DNA of 52,996 nucleotides from Acidobacteriota bacterium (GCA_029263295.1 JAJCXT010000099.1:1-52996); one strand, 5' to 3'. Counted from the stretch's first letter, positions 1 through 7,938 are shown. Notes: generated by a model from the letters alone, not told the origin. Made by a program: numbers and translations.

Positions 1-198
1 GCCCGCGTGCAAAGCGTCGTTGCGGTAGGGCTTGTCGCGGTTATTGGAGTTGCCCAGCAAGCGATGGCGGTCGGCAACACAAAACCCCGTCGAGAAGTGC
101 AGGCCGAGGACCTCGATCCCCAGGTTCTGCATGAGGTTCGCTGCAAGCGTCGAATCGAGGCCTCCGGACATGAGGCCGAGCGCGGATCTTGTCGTCAG
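1..198 (-). CDS. PP-loop ATPase, N-terminal fragment (tRNA thiolation/MnmA-ThiI-like)
   Basis: The visible 66 residues carry the PP-loop signature SGGLDST at about residues 11-17 after a hydrophobic strand (ALGLM), the nucleotide-binding loop of enzymes that adenylate tRNA or another substrate before sulfur transfer. The gene runs off the left edge. The frame opens after a TGA at 199-201. Its only possible starts are a CTG at 198 or an ATG at 171, and the ATG would remove the first beta strand. An ATG at 202 is in another frame. The family (a PP-loop ATPase related to MnmA/ThiI) is inferred from this motif alone; the exact substrate cannot be told. Confidence 0.6.
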   Translation of the reverse strand, partial: MTTRSALGLMSGGLDSTLAANLMQNLGIEVLGLHFSTGFCVADRHRLLGNSNNRDKPYRNDALHAG

Positions 199-371
199 TC
201 ATAGCGCTAGTTGGTATCCGTCTGCACGGTGTCGGTGCGCAGGGTCGGAGCGTCGCCGGCAGGCCGAGTGATGTGCCGCGGCCGGACGCATCTCGATGAT
301 TGATGGAGACCCGAGAGTAGCATGGAGCGCGTCGAACCCATTGCGTCCTCCAGGAGGTTGCTCTCGGTCCG

Positions 372-950
372 CTAGCTAATGAACCCACCGAGGAACGGGT
401 GCCAGAGCGGATGCGGTTCCTCGGTCAACTGCAGCATCGCAGTGGGGTTCCACAACGGCACCCGCGGCTCGCGAATCAAGGGCATGCCGGCTTCTTCGGG
501 GCTGCGATTCGCCTTGCGTGAGTTGCAGCCAAAGCACGAAACCACGATGTTGCGCCAGGTCGTAGGACCACCCCGAGAGCGCGGCTGCACGTGGTCCAGC
601 GTGAGTTCGGAGGCCGCCTGGTGGCTGCCGCAGTATTGGCATCGGTGGCGGTCCCGCCGGTAGACGTTAGAGCGTGTGAACTTCAAGCGCGGGCGGGGCA
701 CGCGGTCGTATTCCATGAGCTGAATAACGCGCGGTACTCGCACGGGCCCCGATGTTGTCGTGACGGACCTGTCGATACTGAGGCTGTGCAGCGAGCGGTT
801 GGCCCATACTTCCCAGGGGTACACCGCGTAGTCGTCGTCGACCGCCTGGCCGCGACCGCCATACACGAGCGCCAGGGCGCGGCGAGCGTTGACGATATTC
901 ACCGCCTGCCACAGCCGATTCAGTACCAGAACGCTGCTGTCCAACCCCAT
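372..950 (-). CDS. HNH endonuclease
   Basis: A 192-residue protein with a C-terminal HNH nuclease domain. The zinc ribbon cysteines are CQYC and CFGC, and the catalytic stretch LTLDHVQPRSRGG lies between them, ending in CNSRKANR. The N-terminal half (VLVLNRLWQAVNIVNARRA) is typical of the stand-alone chromosomal HNH family in GC-rich bacteria, whose role is not known. I chose the ATG at 950 because GGGGGA lies 6 nt upstream. The frame stays open to 1076, but that would overlap the upstream peptidase gene and adds unlikely sequence. It lies downstream of the peptidase and may be co-transcribed. Confidence 0.8.
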   Translation of the reverse strand: MGLDSSVLVLNRLWQAVNIVNARRALALVYGGRGQAVDDDYAVYPWEVWANRSLHSLSIDRSVTTTSGPVRVPRVIQLMEYDRVPRPRLKFTRSNVYRRDRHRCQYCGSHQAASELTLDHVQPRSRGGPTTWRNIVVSCFGCNSRKANRSPEEAGMPLIREPRVPLWNPTAMLQLTEEPHPLWHPFLGGFIS

Positions 951-1053
951 CGAAGTCCCCCGTTCGGGCCCTCGGGTCTCTGCCCCGAGCATCTGCCGCC
1001 ATAGGTTAGACGTTCCGAACGGGCCGCCGAAAGGGGCGACGATTATCTTCGCG

Positions 1054-2220
1054 TCAGTCGCGCGCTCCATGCTCACGGAGGATCTCGAGCGTGCGATCGA
1101 GCGGAAGCGCGGTGACGGTTCCGTTCGGGCCCACTGTCGACGAGGCGGCGAACAGGCTGTTGTAGATCGCCTCTTCGGTGGCCTCGATTGCGGCGAGGAA
1201 TAGCGGTGACAGGTCCGAGGTTGGCAGAGGCGCGGTACGCGGTCGCTGTCCGCCGATCGCTCCCTGTCGCAAGCCTGGATGAGTAGAGAACGCGATCACG
1301 TAATCGCCACTGCCGTTGGAGCCGGAGGCGCCCGTGCGGGCCATGCCCATAAACGCTCGTAGCGCGAGCCTTTCCAGACTTGCGGCATCGACGGGAGCAT
1401 CTGTTGCTACGACGATCATGCAGGAGCCATCGGGTGTTTCGAGGGCGTCCGGCGCGCTCGCATCGAGTTGCGAACGCAGGTAGTGCTGGCCCAGTTCCAC
1501 GCCCACCGGCGCGCCGGCGATCTGCAGCACCCCTCCGAAGTTGGTCTGCACGAGTACCCCGACGGTCCAGCTGCCGAGCGTTTCAGGGAGCTGCCTTGAT
1601 GACGTGCCGATTCCTCCCTTGAATCCGAAGGCGATCGTGCCGGTACCGGCGCCGATACTCCCCTCCTCCACCGTGCCGCCCTGTGCGCCGATGATCGCGC
1701 CGCTCACGTGGTCGGGTTCAATCGGACGGGCGCGAATGTCGCTCAGATAGCCGTCGTTGGTTTCGCCGACGACGGGGTTGATCGAACGGACCTCCTCGTT
1801 GCCGGGGAGCGCCAGCATGTAGCTGATGAGCGCGTCGGCCGCTCGCGGCACGCTCAGGGTGCCGGTCAGAATGATCGGCGTTTCCAGCGTGCCGAGCTCC
1901 TGCACCTGGCTGATGCCGGTCATCTTGCCGAAACCGTTCGCGACGAAGATCGCCGCCGGGACCTTGTCCAGGAATACGTTCCCTCCATGGGGAACGATCG
2001 CGGTCACTCCCGTGTTGATCCTGGGCGATGAACGCAGCGTCGTGTGCCCTACCAGGACATCGGCGACGTCGGTAATTGCGTTTGCGGAGCCGGTTGGCAA
2101 GACGCCCGGCACGACGCCGAAGTCGCGTACCCTCCCGCGGCCGGTTTCCTGCCCGAAGGCCGGCGGCACCAGGACAGCTGCACAGACGAGAAGTCCGGCC
2201 GCCCTGCGGAGATGACTCAC
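1054..2220 (-). CDS. DmpA/S58-family aminopeptidase (P1 family), secreted
   Basis: A 388-residue member of the DmpA (L-aminopeptidase/D-esterase, MEROPS S58) family of autoprocessing N-terminal nucleophile hydrolases. Residues 1-23 form a signal peptide ending AFG before QE. The family landmarks are GVTAIVPHGG (71-80), NPVVGETNDGYL (148-159), GSIGAGTGT (187-195), and the Gly265-Ser266 pair in the DGSCMIVVATDAP segment. This pair matches the family autocleavage site, where the new N-terminal Ser is the nucleophile. It should release N-terminal residues from peptides in the periplasm or outside the cell; the substrate is unknown. Its ATG overlaps the stop codon of the upstream gene by 4 bp (ATGA), so the two are translationally coupled. 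Confidence 0.85.
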   Translation of the reverse strand: MSHLRRAAGLLVCAAVLVPPAFGQETGRGRVRDFGVVPGVLPTGSANAITDVADVLVGHTTLRSSPRINTGVTAIVPHGGNVFLDKVPAAIFVANGFGKMTGISQVQELGTLETPIILTGTLSVPRAADALISYMLALPGNEEVRSINPVVGETNDGYLSDIRARPIEPDHVSGAIIGAQGGTVEEGSIGAGTGTIAFGFKGGIGTSSRQLPETLGSWTVGVLVQTNFGGVLQIAGAPVGVELGQHYLRSQLDASAPDALETPDGSCMIVVATDAPVDAASLERLALRAFMGMARTGASGSNGSGDYVIAFSTHPGLRQGAIGGQRPRTAPLPTSDLSPLFLAAIEATEEAIYNSLFAASSTVGPNGTVTALPLDRTLEILREHGARD

Positions 2221-2849
2221 TGCCCGAGGTCCTCGATGCTGAACACCGAGCGCTCGAGTTCATCGACGGACACGGCCGGCATTCCGCGCGATCGGCGCTC
2301 TTCTTCCACGATACGCATCCGCCGAAGCAACTCGTCGAGCAACGCTTGACCTGCGCCGTCGGCCGCCGCCTGCCTCGGCGTCATGCCGTTGAGTCGCTGC
2401 TGCGGCGCATCAGCCCAGCGCACGCACAGGGCTGCGTGGAACTCCGCCAGAACCTGCGCCTCATGCTCGGCGGAGAAACTCTCGGGACGATCGGCGGTGC
2501 GGCGACGCGGTTTGGGGAGGAACCGCGCCAGGTCATCCCCCACAGCGACCCGAGCTTGTGCCGCGGGCCGGAGCTGTTCATCCAGCTGACGCCAGGCGCG
2601 GCCAACGGCCACCGGATCGGGCCCCTCGAGCACGAGTCGGGGGCCGCGTGTCCGCACAAGAAACGCGGAGGCGCTCTTCGCGTCGGGTGGATTCCACAGG
2701 TACCAGCGCTGGTCCATATCGGCCACGAGTTCCTGCGCACCGACGGCGAGCAGTCGGTCGTGCGCGGCCTGTCCGTCTTCGATCTCGAAGAAAGCCTTGC
2801 AGAATCGGAGGTTAGCCCGCTGGGGTCTGGCCGATCGAGGTGCGTTCAT
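2217..2849 (-). CDS. hypothetical protein with WADAPQQRLNGMTPRQAA motif
   Basis: A 210-residue soluble protein that I cannot assign to a named family. The N-terminal half has regular alternating secondary structure (FFEIEDGQAAHDRL, FLVRTRGPRLVLEG). Around residues 145-180 it contains the pattern W-x-D-x-P-x-x-x-L-x-G-x-T-P-R-x-A followed by a helix (LLDELLRRM). Similar short motifs occur at the C-terminus of some SEC-C and MbcA/ParS-type proteins, but the match here is too short for a functional call. It is the first gene of a leftward pair with the DmpA peptidase. Its start lies next to the AT-rich region at 2.9 kb, which may hold its promoter. Confidence 0.65.
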   Translation of the reverse strand: MNAPRSARPQRANLRFCKAFFEIEDGQAAHDRLLAVGAQELVADMDQRWYLWNPPDAKSASAFLVRTRGPRLVLEGPDPVAVGRAWRQLDEQLRPAAQARVAVGDDLARFLPKPRRRTADRPESFSAEHEAQVLAEFHAALCVRWADAPQQRLNGMTPRQAAADGAGQALLDELLRRMRIVEEERRSRGMPAVSVDELERSVFSIEDLGQ

Positions 2850-2876
2850 GCGCCGGATTATAAGGGTTACTTCATG

Positions 2877-2902
2877 ATCAGCGGTGACTTCTCCCCGCTG
2901 AT
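2877..2902. repeat. inverted repeat upstream of divergent genes
   Basis: Perfect 8-bp arms ATCAGCGG (2877-2884) and CCGCTGAT (2895-2902) are separated by 10 bp. It sits between the start of the leftward gene at 2849 and the AT-rich block from 2906. It could be an operator or part of the origin-like region; no T tract follows, so a terminator is unlikely. Confidence 0.4.
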
Positions 2903-3071
2903 ACGGTTAATATATTCTGATCGTATTGATTTCGTATTGCGATTACTCACAGGTTTTGCACAGCCTGAGGGGCGCGCTGTCAGCCTCCTGACACCATGCG
3001 GCAGCCAGCAACCACGGACTTATCGTGGTGATGGGTGGTGGCGAGGCGCTGATCGGCACAGGTTATCCACA
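2903..3071. other. AT-rich segment with DnaA-box-like sites; candidate replication origin or DnaA-controlled promoter
   Basis: An AT-rich block (about 2906-2945, including TTAATATATTC and TATTGATTTCGTATTG) is directly followed by three 9-mers resembling the DnaA box TTATNCACA. They are TTACTCACA at 2943-2951 (one mismatch), TTTTGCACA at 2954-2962 (one mismatch) and a perfect TTATCCACA at 3063-3071. The first two are 11 bp apart, close to one helical turn. Chromosomal parAB lie 1.1 kb away, and origins are often near parAB. dnaA, dnaN, gidB and rnpA are not in the window, so a DnaA-regulated promoter for the gene at 3098 is an alternative. Confidence 0.4.
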
Positions 3072-3097
3072 GCGATGCCAATAAGACGAGGGTAAGC

Positions 3098-3613
3098 ATG
3101 AACCAAGCATCTGACCAGCATGGTCGCGAGATCGAGCGCGCCCTCGAACTGATCAACGAGATCGAGTCGAGGGTGCCTGCCGAGTACCGAGTGACATTGT
3201 TCGAGGTGCTCCTGGCAGATCTCCGTGGCGAGACGGGAGTGAGGGGCCGGCCGCGACAGGAGCCGTCGACCGACCCACAGTCCGCGACAGCCTGGGTGGG
3301 GATCGATCTGGAGACGTACGCGAAGGCCCTGTCGGGTCCGGGTCGCCTTCTGGCGAAGGCACTGATCACTCTCGAAATCGTCGACAGCCAGATGCACATC
3401 GACTGGATGACGCCGGCCGAGATCGAGCGGTTCCTGGTGGAACGTGCCCGCGCGACACATGTCTATCGGACGAACGTGAGCAATGCCCTGAGGCGTGCTC
3501 GCGGCCTCGTGGATCGACGTCGTCGGGGTCGCGCCTACGAGTATCGTCTGACGGAGGCGGGACGCTCTGTCGTGGAGAGAGAGATCGCTATCCTCGGTCC
3601 GCAGGCAGGCTAG
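3098..3613 (+). CDS. small winged-helix-like protein beside parAB
   Basis: A 171-residue basic protein of unrecognised family. The C-terminal part (about 103-165) looks like a winged helix: helices in MTPAEIERFLVERA and TNVSNALRRARGLV, then a basic wing RRRRGRAYEYRLTEAG. This suggests DNA binding. The N-terminal 50 residues are predicted helical (EIERALELINEIESRV). The ATG at 3098 follows GAGGGTAAGC, an acceptable ribosome site. A perfect DnaA box ends 26 bp upstream, so DnaA control is possible. A replication- or segregation-linked function is inference from context only. Confidence 0.7.
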   Translation: MNQASDQHGREIERALELINEIESRVPAEYRVTLFEVLLADLRGETGVRGRPRQEPSTDPQSATAWVGIDLETYAKALSGPGRLLAKALITLEIVDSQMHIDWMTPAEIERFLVERARATHVYRTNVSNALRRARGLVDRRRRGRAYEYRLTEAGRSVVEREIAILGPQAG

Positions 3614-3645
3614 TCGCCAGGGATGACGAGCGGCGGCCGCCTTCC

Positions 3646-3704
3646 CCGAAGCACCCTTCGGACGCCTCCAGCGAGGCCGCCCCTGCTTCGACGGCGGCCT
3701 CGCT
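3646..3704 (+). terminator. tandem hairpins after the winged-helix gene
   Basis: Two hairpins follow the stop at 3613. The first has arms CCGAAG (3646-3651) and CTTCGG (3656-3661). The second is a perfect 12-bp stem, AGCGAGGCCGCC (3670-3681) with GGCGGCCTCGCT (3693-3704), followed by TCGTTC. The T content after the stem is poor, so termination may be weak or factor-aided. Confidence 0.5.
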
Positions 3705-4204
3705 TCGTTCGGCGCCTGCGGTCTTTCCTCTCGGGTCTGCGGTCTCGACTTCCGGCTCCGTGGCCTCGCTCTTAGGGTCTGCGGCCCCTGCTTCCCGGGT
3801 CGCACGGCGCGGAGATTCCCGGTAGGTGGATTACGGGTGGCTGTTCTGCGTCGGACGGCCACATGCAACGGCCCTCTCGCGGGCTCGGAAGGCGTGACTA
3901 CCCGCGGGCATGGTCCCGGGACTGGCGCCCCTCCCGCTGCCGGCCTCGAGTTCGCCTGTTCGCGAACCGGCGAGCGCTGTGACCCGCCCAATTGGCGAGA
4001 TCCGAGATGGGGCACTGACTTTCGCCCCGTGAAGCGGCTCATCCCTTTGGCACCGCAGCGAGCGCCTGCGCGAGGTCAGTAGGCGCTGAGTGTGCCGCAC
4101 TACTTCCGGCGGCGTGATCGCCAAACCTGAAGTGAATTGGAGATTATGTCGGCGTGCCGACATTGGAGCATGGTCGGCTTCCGCGGGAGGTCCGAGACGG
4201 GCTG
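3705..4204. other. 500-bp stretch without a convincing gene
   Basis: No open frame here has a ribosome site, family motif or credible composition. Frames on both strands are rich in Arg, Pro, Gly and Ser, as expected of non-coding GC-rich DNA. The stretch has many short inverted repeats: GTTCGCGAAC at 3958-3967, GGGGC/GCCCC around 4009-4028, and ACTGAC/GTCAGT bracketing about 4014-4080. It may therefore encode a structured RNA, or be decayed sequence. I tested it by eye against 6S, tmRNA, RNase P, SRP and common riboswitches and found no match on either strand. Confidence 0.4.
4146..4163. repeat. 18-bp near-perfect palindrome 40 bp downstream of parB
   Basis: Arms ATGTCGGC (4146-4153) and GCCGACAT (4156-4163) flank a 2-bp centre. 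It lies just past the parB stop codon on the leftward strand. It could be a protein-binding site or a weak transcript-end hairpin; no T tract follows on either strand. It does not resemble the usual parS core GTTTCAC-GTGAAAC. Confidence 0.45.
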
Positions 4205-5071
4205 CTAGTCAGGCAGTCCGTTGGATCGCAGTTCGCGGATCGCTTCGAGCAGGGACCGTTCGACGTCGGCCAGCGACAGTTCCTGAGACTTCAGGTACAC
4301 GGTGACCGTGATCCCCGCCTTCGAGCGATACGTCACTCGCCTCGGTGGTGTCGGGGCGGTGCGTGGGGCAGCGGCCGTCTCCTGCTCGGGTTCTTCTGCG
4401 GGCGCGTCTCGGCGTAGTTCGCGCATGTCGTCCCGTGTCAGTCCTTCCTCGACCACCCGGCGGGCAAGAGCCTCCATCTGTTCCACGGGTTCGACGCGGC
4501 TCAGTTCCAACAGGACCGACTTGGACTTCACGTTGCCTTCCTGAAGGATTGCCCTGATGTGGGCCGGCATGTCGGTCAGTCGCAGCGATTCGGTCACGGA
4601 CGTGCGCGACTTGCTCACGCGCTCCGCCACCTCGTCGTGAGTGAAGCCGTACTGGTCGATGAGCGCCTGGAGCCCTTCGGCCTCCTCGAACGGCGACAGA
4701 TCCTGCCGCTGGAGGTTCTCGATCAATGCTATCTCGAGGGCCCGCTGGTCATCGATGTCCATGACGATGCATGGAACCTCGGTCAGCTCGGCAGCTCGCG
4801 AAGCTCGGTAGCGGCGCTCGCCGGAGATGATCTCGTAGCCGGTCTCGGAGCGCCGTACCAGAAGAGGTTCGAGAACGCCCACGCGCTCAATCGACGCTAC
4901 TAGTTCCTCGAGCCCGTCGAACACCTGGCGAGGCTGGGCGTGGTTGGGGCGAAGCTGATCGATCGGAATGTTCTGTCCGATCGCATCGGTCTGGCTCGTC
5001 GCCAACTCTTCAACGAAATGGGAGTCGTGACGCATGCGCGCCGTCGTCGGCAGTCCTCGTCTACTAGACAC
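4205..5071 (-). CDS. parB: chromosome partitioning protein ParB
   Basis: A 288-residue ParB/Spo0J-family CTPase and DNA clamp that loads at parS and spreads to organise the origin for segregation with ParA. Landmarks in order: the N-terminal nuclease-like/CTP fold with IPIDQLRPNHAQPR (about 36-49), the box GERRYRAS (about 84-91) that contacts CTP, the third box ENLQRQDLSPFEEAEG, the parS-reading helix-turn-helix FTHDEVAERVSKSRTSVTES, and a C-terminal dimer domain after a Pro/Glu/Ala-rich linker. The length is normal for a chromosomal ParB. Its start overlaps the end of parA by 8 bp, giving one leftward parA-parB unit. No consensus parS site is visible nearby. Confidence 0.95.
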   Translation of the reverse strand: MSSRRGLPTTARMRHDSHFVEELATSQTDAIGQNIPIDQLRPNHAQPRQVFDGLEELVASIERVGVLEPLLVRRSETGYEIISGERRYRASRAAELTEVPCIVMDIDDQRALEIALIENLQRQDLSPFEEAEGLQALIDQYGFTHDEVAERVSKSRTSVTESLRLTDMPAHIRAILQEGNVKSKSVLLELSRVEPVEQMEALARRVVEEGLTRDDMRELRRDAPAEEPEQETAAAPRTAPTPPRRVTYRSKAGITVTVYLKSQELSLADVERSLLEAIRELRSNGLPD

Positions 5072-5840
5072 GCGCCAGTACCTCCTCTCCTAGCTTTGCG
5101 TACTGCTCGGCCCCTGTCGATTTGGGGGCGTGAGTGAAGATCGCCTCTTTGTAGGCGGGGCTCTCCTCCAGCCGTACGTTCCTTGTCACTATGGTGTCGA
5201 ATACCTTATCGCCGAATACTTCTCGAACCTGCTGGACGACGTCGCGCCCGAGCACTGTCCTCCTGTCGAGCATGGTCACCAGTACTCCTAGCAGATCGAG
5301 GTCCGGGTTGACGCGTTGCCTGACCCGCTGGATCGTGTCGAGCAAATCGTCGGTCCCCTCGAGCGCGAGGTAAGACGATTGGATCGGCACTATCACGTGG
5401 CTCGACGCCACGAGAGCGTTGATCGTCAGGAGCCCGAGCGTTGGCGGTGTGTCGATCACCATGAAGCCGTAGTCATTCGCGACGGCCGCCAGCTTGTCGC
5501 GCAGCCTGTAGTGCCCGTCGAACTCGCCGGACAGCTTGATCTCGAGCTTTGCCAGGCCGATGCGAGCCGGGGCGACGTCCAGGTTCTCCACTGGGGCGCT
5601 GTAGATCACGTCCTTTACGCCGATGTGTGCCTCGACGAGCGCGTCATAGATGGAGCCGTCTATTTCAGTGGCCTCGAGGAAAGAGATGCTCGAGTGGCCC
5701 TGGGGATCGAGGTCGATCAGAAGCGTTCGGTGGCCTTTCATGGCCAGGGCGGCAGCCAGGTTCACAGCGGTCGTTGTCTTGCCAACGCCGCCTTTCTGGT
5801 TCGTCACCGAGATCACGGGGCCCCGACCGGCGCCTTTCAT
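5064..5840 (-). CDS. parA: chromosome partitioning ATPase ParA (Soj)
   Basis: A 258-residue MinD/ParA-type Walker ATPase that binds the nucleoid as an ATP dimer and is released by ParB. The deviant Walker A motif KGGVGKTTTA follows ISVTNQ near the N-terminus, LLIDLDPQGHSS is the Walker A-prime region, and MVIDTPPTLG is Walker B. I chose the ATG at 5840 because GGGAG lies about 9 nt upstream and the protein then begins just before the first strand. The frame is open to 5927, but the extra 29 residues (MARGRPIAPPDPHPHG...) look spurious. It lacks the N-terminal helix-turn-helix of plasmid type Ia ParA and so is of chromosomal type. Confidence 0.95.
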   Translation of the reverse strand: MKGAGRGPVISVTNQKGGVGKTTTAVNLAAALAMKGHRTLLIDLDPQGHSSISFLEATEIDGSIYDALVEAHIGVKDVIYSAPVENLDVAPARIGLAKLEIKLSGEFDGHYRLRDKLAAVANDYGFMVIDTPPTLGLLTINALVASSHVIVPIQSSYLALEGTDDLLDTIQRVRQRVNPDLDLLGVLVTMLDRRTVLGRDVVQQVREVFGDKVFDTIVTRNVRLEESPAYKEAIFTHAPKSTGAEQYAKLGEEVLARV

Positions 5841-6024
5841 CGACGAAAGCTCCCAGGTTGCAGCATTTCCGCGTTCCCAGCCATGAGGATGCGGGTCAGG
5901 GGGCGCGATTGGCCTCCCTCTCGCCAAGCCTCCTCAGTCGGCGAGAAGCAAACTAAACCAGAGTCGCGCCCGTGCTGCAACCTGTCACCAAATATTGACA
6001 CAAATATCCTTTAAATATCGCGAG

Positions 6025-6504
6025 TTACATCTCATACTTAGAGAAATCTTCAGGATCAAGGCTCTCGAACCACTTACGCAGTCGTTCCGCCTCAGAGGCC
6101 TGCTCTACCCCGCTTTCCGCCAGCTTCAGGACGCTTTCCTCTACGAAGATGGGCGCCGCAGCACGAAGCGCGAGCGCCAGTGCGTCGCTGGGCCGCGAGT
6201 CGATCGAGAAACTTGCTTCGCCAAGCTGGAGTTCCACGACGGCGTAGTAGGTGTTCTCGCGCAGATCCGAGACGATCACGCGACGAACCTCTGCCCCGAG
6301 CGAAGAGATCACATCGTGCAGCAAATCGTGTGTCATCGGACGCGGAGGCACGATCTCCTCAACTCTGAGGGCGATCGCATTGGCTTCGAATACGCCGACC
6401 CATATCGGAAGCACGTGACGATCGTCATCGTCCTTGAGGATCACTATGGGCATGTTGGTCACCGGGTCTACCATCAGGCCACTGATCTGCATTCGGACTT
6501 GCAC
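6025..6504 (-). CDS. bifunctional nuclease family protein (DUF151/BFN)
   Basis: A 159-residue protein of the BFN/DUF151 family. Family signatures are GLMVDPVTNMPIVILKD at the N-terminus, LPIWVGVFEANAIALRVE, RPMTHDLLHDVISSLGAEVRR, and IDSRPSDALALALR. A plant member has combined DNase/RNase activity; the function in most bacteria is unknown. The likely start is the GTG at 6504, with GGGAG about 7 nt upstream; an internal ATG at 6492 lacks a ribosome site. It follows miaB by 12 bp and is probably co-transcribed with it. The 184 bp between its stop and parA are AT-rich (AAATATTGACACAAATATCC) and probably hold the parAB promoter. Confidence 0.9.
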   Translation of the reverse strand: MQVRMQISGLMVDPVTNMPIVILKDDDDRHVLPIWVGVFEANAIALRVEEIVPPRPMTHDLLHDVISSLGAEVRRVIVSDLRENTYYAVVELQLGEASFSIDSRPSDALALALRAAAPIFVEESVLKLAESGVEQASEAERLRKWFESLDPEDFSKYEM

Positions 6505-6516
6505 GCGTTGCTCCCG

Positions 6517-7938
6517 CTAGTGCGGTAGGCCGATGATCTCGCCGTACACGCTATGGGCCGCGTGCGACAACACCCGGACGTCCACTAGCTTGCCGATCAG
6601 ACCTGTGTCGCCGGCCATGTTGACGATGTGATTGGACGAGGTGCGACCCGACACGTCCTCGTCGGATCGCTTGCTCAGCGAGTCCACAAGCACTTTCGTT
6701 TCGTGTCCCACCCAGGCCGCGTTGCGCGCTTCCTGGATACTCCGGCCAGTACGCTGGAGCTCGATTAGCCTCGTTCGTTTGATCTCGGCTGGCACATCGT
6801 CCTCGTACTGCGTTACGGCGGCGGTGTCCGGCCGCGGCGAATACTCGAACGAGTAGAAGGAGTCGTACTCGACCTGTCGGACAAGCTCGAGCGTGGCCTC
6901 GAAGTCCTTGTCCGTTTCGCCCGGAAAGCCAACGATGAGGTCGGTCGACAGGCCCACTCCGGGGACGGCCTGCCGCAGCGCGGCGACCTGCTCCAGGTAG
7001 CTCTCCGCTGTGTAGTGCCTGTTCATGTTGCTGAGGATGCGGTTCGAGCCGGACTGCACCGGAAGATGAAGATGCTTGGCGACTCTGTCGGCCGCGCCCA
7101 TGGCATCGATGAGCCTGGGCGACAGATCCTTCGGATGCGATGTCAGAAAGCGCACGCGTTCAACGCCACTCTGCCCGTCTTCGGCCTCGGCGCGATGCAG
7201 CGATCCGTCTATCGCGAGCAACAGTTCGGGGAACTCCATCCTGCTGTCGGGGTCGATCCACGAATTGACGTTCTGCCCCAGCAGCGTGACCTCCCGGTAG
7301 CCGCGTAGCCCGAGGCCGCGAATCTCGTCGAGGATGGCCGCGGCGGGTCGGTAAACCTCCAGGCCGCGAGTTGCCGGGACGATGCAGAAAGAGCAGTAAT
7401 TGTTGCAGCCTTCCATGATGGTCACGAAGGCGCGTACCTGATCCGCCCGCCGTACCCCCTGCGACTCGAAGTCCACCAGATCCTGAGTGTTCACGCACGG
7501 ATCGCCGGACCGCCGGACGTCTGCGATCACCTCAGGCAGCGTTTGGATCGCGCGTGTCCCGATGACGAAATCCACCGCTGGTTGGCGCTCGATGATCTCG
7601 TTGCCTCGCTGCTGCGCGATGCAGCCGGTCACGCCTACTAGGATCTCTTTGGGCTTGCCGTAAGCGCTACCCGCGATCTGATCCTTGAGAATCCGCAGTC
7701 GCCCCAACTCGGAAAAGAGCTTGTCTTCGGCTCGTTCGCGGACACTGCATGTGTTGACGAGTACGACGTCGGCCTCGTCGGGTCCGTTCGCCGGCTGGTA
7801 ACCCATCTCCGCCAGGATGCCCGCGTACTTCTCGGAGTCGTGCACGTTCATCTGGCACCCGTACGTCTTGATCCAGTAACGCGGGGCGCGTTCTTCCTCG
7901 AAGGCGGTACCAGGCGGCAGGAACGAAGGGTCAGACAT
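6517..7938 (-). CDS. miaB: tRNA-2-methylthio-N6-dimethylallyladenosine synthase MiaB
   Basis: A 473-residue radical SAM methylthiotransferase that adds a methylthio group to i6A37 of tRNAs reading UNN codons. The UPF0004 domain starts with YWIKTYGCQMNVHDSE and has its cluster cysteines in YGCQMN, NTCSVRE and TGCIAQ. The radical SAM motif is CNNYCSFC, in the segment EGCNNYCSFCIVPATRG. A C-terminal TRAM domain (KVLVDSLSKR...) supports tRNA binding. The GCQMN-to-CxxxCxxC layout with IVPATRG separates MiaB from RimO and MtaB. It lies 71 bp after tsaC, another tRNA position-37 enzyme, in the same direction. Confidence 0.95.
   Translation of the reverse strand: MSDPSFLPPGTAFEEERAPRYWIKTYGCQMNVHDSEKYAGILAEMGYQPANGPDEADVVLVNTCSVRERAEDKLFSELGRLRILKDQIAGSAYGKPKEILVGVTGCIAQQRGNEIIERQPAVDFVIGTRAIQTLPEVIADVRRSGDPCVNTQDLVDFESQGVRRADQVRAFVTIMEGCNNYCSFCIVPATRGLEVYRPAAAILDEIRGLGLRGYREVTLLGQNVNSWIDPDSRMEFPELLLAIDGSLHRAEAEDGQSGVERVRFLTSHPKDLSPRLIDAMGAADRVAKHLHLPVQSGSNRILSNMNRHYTAESYLEQVAALRQAVPGVGLSTDLIVGFPGETDKDFEATLELVRQVEYDSFYSFEYSPRPDTAAVTQYEDDVPAEIKRTRLIELQRTGRSIQEARNAAWVGHETKVLVDSLSKRSDEDVSGRTSSNHIVNMAGDTGLIGKLVDVRVLSHAAHSVYGEIIGLPH

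Noticed and set aside
951-1076. Longer HNH endonuclease
   Set aside because: It would overlap the peptidase gene, and the ribosome site GGGGGA is found only before the ATG at 950.
2875-2884. TGATCAGCGG shared with 17147-17156 as a regulon motif
   Set aside because: A shared 10-mer is expected often by chance in 53 kb, and the surrounding dyads differ.
3020-4042. 340-codon leftward open frame
   Set aside because: It runs antisense through the better supported 3098-3613 gene, has Arg/Pro/Ser-rich composition and no ribosome site or family motif.
3614-4204. 6S RNA, tmRNA, RNase P RNA, SRP RNA or a known riboswitch
   Set aside because: Conserved core words of these families (for example GAGGAAAGTCCGG, GGTTCGAATCC with CCA, GGTCAGGTCCGGAAGG) were not found on either strand. 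A GGAGATTCC near 3820 recalls the 6S end, but no matching 5' half was found.
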